Assembly (NCBI GenBank): GCA_008363385.1
Contig: RHKY01000018.1
Location: forward strand, 1 to 64,000
Direction of reading: 5' to 3'
Origin: Acidobacteriota bacterium
GTDB lineage: Bacteria; Acidobacteriota; Thermoanaerobaculia; UBA5066
DNA length: 64,000 nt
A model generated the notes under the pieces. It did not search any database, was not told the origin of the DNA, and was given only the letters and a program-made list of their open reading frames with translations. The position numbers were made by a program, and so were the translations under genes. Position 1 is the stretch's first letter; every line of letters begins with the position of its first letter. Of the stretch, positions 60,044 through 64,000 are shown piece after piece.

Positions 60044-60889
60044 ATGGCGAACACCTGGGCGCTCCCCGCGTCCGTCCTCCTCGCGCCGGTCGCTGCTCTC
60101 CTCGGGTGCATGCCGGCCGTCTCCCCGGGGAGGTCCCCGGGGGCCACGCTCCCGGCGACGGCCCCGGTCTGCCGGCCTGGCGGGAGGCTCCTCGTCGAGG
60201 TGAAGCCGGCCGCCCTCTACGTCCACCCGGCGGTGGAGGTCGACCTGGCCGCCCGGTTCCCCCCTCCCGCCACCGGTTTCGGCCTGGCGGGCTTCAAGGC
60301 GCGCGACCCCGCGGACACCCCGTCGGGCGAGGACCTGGAGGACCCGAACCCCCGGCTCACCCGGGCGGCCGAGAAGGCGCTCGGCGGCGAGGGGCTGGAC
60401 GTCCGGCTCCTCGGCGCGATCGACGGGGCCGCCCGGCGGAGGTCGCGGTGCGAGGTCGTCGTCTTCTCCGTCCCGCCTTCCGGCCTCGTCCCTTCGGCGG
60501 CGGACGACGTCTACGTCGTCGAGGCGGACCTCCTCTTCGGCGGTCGCCCGGCCGAGGTCCTCGCGCGCCTGGCCTGGTCCCACCTGAAGGACGCGACGGC
60601 GCTCCCGGCCTTCGAGGATTCGGTCGCCCGCTGCCGGCACCTCGGCGAGATGGGAAGCCACGGCGTCGTCGTGAACGTGTCGCAGGTGAAGAGGGGGATG
60701 GCGGCCTGCGAGGCGGTCGAGTCGGCCTTCGACGCGTTCGACTCCGTCCGGGTGGACCTGCCGGGCCGCCCGATGGAGGAGTGGCTGGAGAGGGACGCCG
60801 AGGCCCTCCGCCTCGAGCTCGACGAGGCCCTCCCGCGGATGGCCGCCCTGATGGCCGACCGCCTCCTCGGCCCGCCGCCCGCGGACTGA
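60044..60889 (+). CDS. Hypothetical lipoprotein
   Basis: 281 aa, the only plus-strand gene in the last 40 kb. ATG has GGGAGGGG 4 nt upstream. The signal peptide ALPASVLLAPVAALLGC has the lipobox-like ALLGC; the Cys would be lipidated. A Pro/Ser/Gly-rich linker is followed by an alpha/beta domain (LLVEVKPAALYVHPAVEVDL; VYVVEADLLFGGRPAEVLAR; SHGVVVNVSQVKRGMAACEA). A conserved-looking Cys pair and many acidic residues occur, but I recognise no family. A strong hairpin follows the stop. Confidence 0.7.
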   Translation: MANTWALPASVLLAPVAALLGCMPAVSPGRSPGATLPATAPVCRPGGRLLVEVKPAALYVHPAVEVDLAARFPPPATGFGLAGFKARDPADTPSGEDLEDPNPRLTRAAEKALGGEGLDVRLLGAIDGAARRRSRCEVVVFSVPPSGLVPSAADDVYVVEADLLFGGRPAEVLARLAWSHLKDATALPAFEDSVARCRHLGEMGSHGVVVNVSQVKRGMAACEAVESAFDAFDSVRVDLPGRPMEEWLERDAEALRLELDEALPRMAALMADRLLGPPPAD

Positions 60890-60924
60890 GGCCCGCCGGG
60901 AGCGGCCGGCTCCCCCGGTGGGCC
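60890..60924. terminator. Bidirectional hairpin terminator between the lipoprotein gene and recG
   Basis: An interrupted inverted repeat begins directly after the lipoprotein stop codon: GGCCCGCCGGGAG pairs with CTCCCCCGGTGGGCC, with a CGGCCGG loop. It has no T-run, as is common in high-GC genomes. It lies between convergent genes and could end transcription from both sides. Confidence 0.55.
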
Positions 60925-60968
60925 GGGCCGCGCCCGCTGCGTCCGGGCCGCTGGGTGGCGGGTCCGGG

Positions 60969-63086
60969 TCAGTCCGGAGCCGGGACGGCGGACGGCCGGA
61001 GGAAGAGCGGCGGGTCCAGGACGTCCGCACGGCCCGAGGCGACGAGGGCGGCGGCCGCTGCCTTGGCGCGCGCCATCCACTCCCGGTCCCGGACGAGGTC
61101 GCCGACGCGGAAGAGCGGTAGGCCGCTCTGGCGCGTGCCCAGCGCGTCGCCCGGGCCCCTCCGGGAGAGGTCCTCCTCGGCGACGACGAAGCCGTCCTGG
61201 GTCCTCACGAGGACCTCCAGCCGCTCGCGCGCCTCGGCCGTCGCGGCTGGGCCGTAGAGGAGGACGCAGCGGGACGGCCGGGCGCCCCTCCCGACGCGCC
61301 CGCGCAGCTGGTGGAGCTGCGCCAGGCCGAACCTCTCGGCGTTCTCGACGGCGAGGTACGAGGCGTTCGGGACGTCGACGCCGACCTCGATCACCGTGGT
61401 GGCCGCCAGGACGTCGAGCTCCCCCGACGCGAACGCCGCCATCGCCCGCTCCCGCTCCTCGGCCGAGAGCCTCCCGTGGACGACGCCGATCGAGAGCCCC
61501 GGGAGGGCGCGGCGCACCTCGTCCGCGTGCTTCTCCACGGCCCTCGCGTCGATCCGGTCCGACTCCTCCACGAGCGGGACGACGACGTAGGCCTGTCCGC
61601 CCGTGGCCACCTCCGCGGCGATCTCGCGGAACACCTCCGGCCGTTCCCGGTCCGGCAGGACGCGCGTGGGGACCGGGTGCCGGCCCGGCGGGCGCTCGTC
61701 GAGCGTCGAGACGTCCAGGTCGCCGTACAGGGCGAGCGCCAGCGACCGGGGGATCGGGGTCGCCGACATGACGAGGAGGTGCGCCCGTTCCGCGCTCCGG
61801 GGGTCGCGCGCGGAGAGCGTCGTCCGCTGCGCGACGCCGAAGCGGTGCTGCTCGTCGATCACCACGAGGCCGAGCCGGTGGAAGGCGACCGGGTCGGAGA
61901 GGAGCGCGTGCGTCCCGACGAGGAGGTCGATCTCCCCCGCCGAGAGCGCCTCGAGGAGAGCCTTGCGGGGGCGCCCCCGGACGCGGCCGGTCAGGAGCGC
62001 GGGCGTCACGCCGGTCCCTTCCAGGAGCCGGAAGACCGTCGAGGCGTGCTGCTCGGCCAGGATCTCGGTCGGCGCCATCAGCGCGGTCTGGTAGCCGCGC
62101 GCGGCGGCGAGGACGGCCGAGAGGACGGCGACGATCGTCTTGCCGCTCCCGACGTCCCCCTGCAGGAGCCGGCGCATCGGGTGCCCGGAGCGGAAGTCGT
62201 CCCGGATCTCGCGGATCACCCGCTTCTGCGCGCCGGTGAGCGGGAACGGCAGGACGCTCCTCAGGCGCGCGCGGATCGCCTCGTCGGCGGCCAGGACGGG
62301 CGCGGTCTCGGCGTCCCACCGGCGGCGCCGGCGCGCGAGGCCGGCCTGGAACTCCAGGAACTCCTCGAAGACGAGGCGCGACAGGTGCGGCGAGGTGCGC
62401 CGCTCCCACGGCTCCGGCTCGGCGGGGCCGCCCGCGCTCCCCGGGAAGTGCGCCTCGGCGAGGCTCTCGTGGAGCGGCGGGAGGCGGTGGCGGGAGACGA
62501 GCTCGGACGGCAGCCGCTCGGGCAGGCGGCCGCGCAGTCCGTCGAGGAGCTCGGCGACGACGCGCCTCCGGAAGCGCGGCGTCAGCCCGGGGAGCCGCCG
62601 GTAGATCGGCACGACGCGGCCGACGGAGAGCGGGTCGCCCTCGCTCTCGGGCTCCACCTGCGGGTTCTCCACGACGAGGCCGCGCCGGAAGCGGCTGCCG
62701 AGCGAGGCGCTCCCCCAGGCGTAGAGGACCGTCCCTTCGGTCATCCAGCGCGCCAGGTACGGCTGGTTGAAGAAGACGAGCCTCACCGATCCGGTCCCGT
62801 CGTCCAGGATCGCCTCGAGGATCGTGAAGCCCGGCCGGCGGGTCCGGAGGAGGCGGGAGGAGAGGACGCTCCCGCGGAACGTGCGCGGCGGCCCTTCGGG
62901 GACGAGGTCGCGGATCGGCAGCACGCGCGATCGGTCCTCGTACCGGAACGGCAGGTGGAGGAGGAGGTCGAGGACGGTGACGACGCCCGCCCCCTCCAGC
63001 TCGCGCGCCCGCGCCGGGCCGATCCCGCGGACGCGGCCGACCGGGTCCGTCGGCGCGAGCGGGGATCCGGGAGGCGCGGTGGCCAC
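60969..63086 (-). CDS. recG: ATP-dependent DNA helicase RecG
   Basis: 705 aa. It regresses stalled forks and branch-migrates Holliday junctions. The N-terminal OB wedge domain includes VRGIGPARARELEGAGVVTV and the RFRGSV-like TFRGSVLSSRLLRTRRPG. Helicase motifs: LLQGDVGSGKTIVAVLSAVL (Walker A), VVIDEQHRFGVAQR (DEQH), VMSATPIPRSLALALYGDL, and QLRGRVGRGARPSRCVLLY. TRAP/C-terminal LGTRQSGLPLFRVGDLVRD is typical. GTG 63086 lies 13 nt after the upstream gene. Confidence 0.97.
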   Translation of the reverse strand: MATAPPGSPLAPTDPVGRVRGIGPARARELEGAGVVTVLDLLLHLPFRYEDRSRVLPIRDLVPEGPPRTFRGSVLSSRLLRTRRPGFTILEAILDDGTGSVRLVFFNQPYLARWMTEGTVLYAWGSASLGSRFRRGLVVENPQVEPESEGDPLSVGRVVPIYRRLPGLTPRFRRRVVAELLDGLRGRLPERLPSELVSRHRLPPLHESLAEAHFPGSAGGPAEPEPWERRTSPHLSRLVFEEFLEFQAGLARRRRRWDAETAPVLAADEAIRARLRSVLPFPLTGAQKRVIREIRDDFRSGHPMRRLLQGDVGSGKTIVAVLSAVLAAARGYQTALMAPTEILAEQHASTVFRLLEGTGVTPALLTGRVRGRPRKALLEALSAGEIDLLVGTHALLSDPVAFHRLGLVVIDEQHRFGVAQRTTLSARDPRSAERAHLLVMSATPIPRSLALALYGDLDVSTLDERPPGRHPVPTRVLPDRERPEVFREIAAEVATGGQAYVVVPLVEESDRIDARAVEKHADEVRRALPGLSIGVVHGRLSAEERERAMAAFASGELDVLAATTVIEVGVDVPNASYLAVENAERFGLAQLHQLRGRVGRGARPSRCVLLYGPAATAEARERLEVLVRTQDGFVVAEEDLSRRGPGDALGTRQSGLPLFRVGDLVRDREWMARAKAAAAALVASGRADVLDPPLFLRPSAVPAPD

Positions 63087-63099
63087 GGCCCCCGCGCCG

Positions 63100-63882
63100 T
63101 CAGCCCTGCGTGACGCGGAACGTCAGGTCGACGAGGCCGAACCGGAGGCGGTCGCCGTCCTTCAGGGCGACCGGCGTCCCGGTCGGGATCCGCCGCCCGT
63201 TGACGAACGTGCCGTTCATCGTCCCGATCTCCTCGACGACCTTGAACTCGGTCCCGGTGTGGAGGATCTTGGCGTGGCGGCGGGAGACCGAGCGCTGCGC
63301 GTCGAGGGCGGTGAGGTCGACGTCGGGGCGGATCCCGGTGACGGGGTCGATCCGGCCCACGGTCGTCTCCTCCTCCCGGTTCAGGTAGAACTCCTCCTGC
63401 GAGGCGTCGGCGATGAGCCGGTAGATCTCGTGCCGCTCCCCCACCTTCGCGAAGAAGTCGGAGGACTCCTCGAGCGGGCGCGGGACGCCCGTCTGCTGCT
63501 CCAGCAGGGCCGTCGTCTCGCGGAGGCGCCTGGAGAGCTTCCGGAGCATCCGGACGGCGATCTCCCCGTTGTTCCGGAGCATCTCGTCGAACGTCGACTG
63601 GTTGATCCTCACGAGCTCGACGTCGGTGTGGGCGCGCGCCACCGCCGTGCGGGGGACGTCCTCGAGGATCGACATCTCGCCGAAGAAGTCCCCCTTCTCC
63701 AGCGTCGCCAGGAGCTTCTCCTCCCCCTTGAGGCGCTTGAGGATGTCGACGGAGCCGGACTGGATGACGAACATCTCGGTCCCGACGTCCCCCTCGTCGA
63801 AGATGAGGCCGCCCGCGGGAACCCGGGCGATGTAGTCCTCGAACGAGGTCGACGAGCCGCCGGACTTCACGACCACTTTCAC
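63100..63882 (-). CDS. Cyclic-nucleotide-binding (CRP/FNR-type) plus FHA-domain protein
   Basis: 260 aa from GTG. Residues 18-125 form a cNMP-binding domain: GGLIFDEGDVGTEMFVIQSG, then EKGDFFGEMSILEDVPRTAV (the GEMSILED phosphate-binding cassette) and ELVRINQSTFDEML. Residues about 160-258 form an FHA phosphothreonine-binding domain with VSRRHAKI and IGTMNGTFVNGRRI. No DNA-binding helix-turn-helix is present, so it is a signalling adaptor, not a CRP regulator. It may read kinase phosphorylation, linking to the Ser/Thr kinase at 0.6-2.4 kb; that link is inference. Confidence 0.9.
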   Translation of the reverse strand: MKVVVKSGGSSTSFEDYIARVPAGGLIFDEGDVGTEMFVIQSGSVDILKRLKGEEKLLATLEKGDFFGEMSILEDVPRTAVARAHTDVELVRINQSTFDEMLRNNGEIAVRMLRKLSRRLRETTALLEQQTGVPRPLEESSDFFAKVGERHEIYRLIADASQEEFYLNREEETTVGRIDPVTGIRPDVDLTALDAQRSVSRRHAKILHTGTEFKVVEEIGTMNGTFVNGRRIPTGTPVALKDGDRLRFGLVDLTFRVTQG

Positions 63883-64000
63883 GCGACGATCTCCTCTTCG
63901 AGGCGGAGCGTCCGGCGCTCGCCGTCCCAGGTGACCCGTCCGCCGACGGGGAGAGGCACGTTCGGCCCGCGGTGCCCGAACGGCAGGCCGAGGGCGACGG
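63879..64000 (-). CDS. LD-carboxypeptidase (LdcA, S66), C-terminal fragment
   Basis: The frame enters from beyond the right edge and ends at the TGA at 63879, overlapping the FHA gene (GTGA). Only about 39 codons are visible: VALGLPFGHRGPNVPLPVGG and RVTWDGERRTLRLEEEIVA. The GLPFGHRGPNxPLPxG run is characteristic of the C-terminus of MEROPS S66 muramoyl-tetrapeptide LD-carboxypeptidases, which trim the terminal D-Ala from recycled peptidoglycan peptides. The catalytic Ser lies outside the window. Confidence 0.75.
   Translation of the reverse strand, partial: VALGLPFGHRGPNVPLPVGGRVTWDGERRTLRLEEEIVA

Noticed and set aside
1-64000. Insertion sequences, prophage or defence island
   Set aside because: No transposase, integrase of phage type, restriction or defence gene was seen; the only recombinase is housekeeping XerD.

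Overview
The window is very GC-rich, about 70% or more by eye, and densely coding. It looks like a chromosomal housekeeping segment of a Gram-negative (diderm, LPS-making) bacterium. The gene set fits a member of the Acidobacteriota, possibly a Thermoanaerobaculia-like lineage. It combines LPS synthesis and export genes, a regulatory PTS with HPr kinase, a PEGA-domain Ser/Thr kinase, homogentisate catabolism and many GTG starts. The phylum is an inference from gene content; there is no rRNA, tRNA, CRISPR array, phage or intact insertion sequence.

Layout. 1-4.2 kb: partial repeat-type exported protein, PEGA Ser/Thr kinase (minus strand), lipoprotein and serine hydrolase (plus strand). 4.2-7.9 kb: DinB-fold protein, enoyl-CoA hydratase, then hmgA-hppD (tyrosine to homogentisate to maleylacetoacetate). 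7.9-18.7 kb, plus strand: xerD, lytic transglycosylase, membrane protein, guaA, dnaE, CCA-adding-type enzyme, unknown secreted protein, rsmD, metK. 18.7-26.6 kb, minus strand: lptF-lptG fusion, a lower-GC patch with parB-parA, a bifunctional nuclease and miaB. 26.6-33.8 kb, minus strand: secreted coiled-coil-like protein, cupin, ptsI, ptsH, EIIA-Man, rapZ, hprK, hpf, rpoN. 33.9-53.4 kb, minus strand: lptB, lptC-lptA fusion, recJ, accA, priA, udg, coaBC, rpoZ, gmk, yicC, msbA, lpxB, two small membrane proteins, HIT, HU, sppA, rpsA. 53.5-64 kb: cmk, hisC, rluB, scpB, scpA, trpS, M50 protease, STAS protein, one plus-strand lipoprotein, recG, a cNMP-FHA protein and the end of an LD-carboxypeptidase.

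Three themes link the genes. (1) Envelope: lpxB, msbA and lptB/lptCA/lptFG supply lipid A synthesis, flipping and LPS export, with the Lpt parts condensed by two gene fusions. (2) Regulation: rpoN-hpf-hprK-rapZ-EIIA-HPr-EI forms a complete phosphorelay with no sugar permease in the window. (3) Gene compaction: most neighbours overlap by 4 nt (GTGA, ATGA, TTGA and one probable CTGA), implying coupled translation. Several genes have a -10-like hexamer only 6-9 nt before the start codon, implying leaderless mRNAs.

The most unusual signal is an intergenic, hairpin-forming repeat family at three loci (18.7, 25.8 and 28.8 kb). At each locus it starts 3-8 nt after a stop codon, in the same orientation relative to the gene before it. 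One stem shows a compensatory base-pair change between loci.
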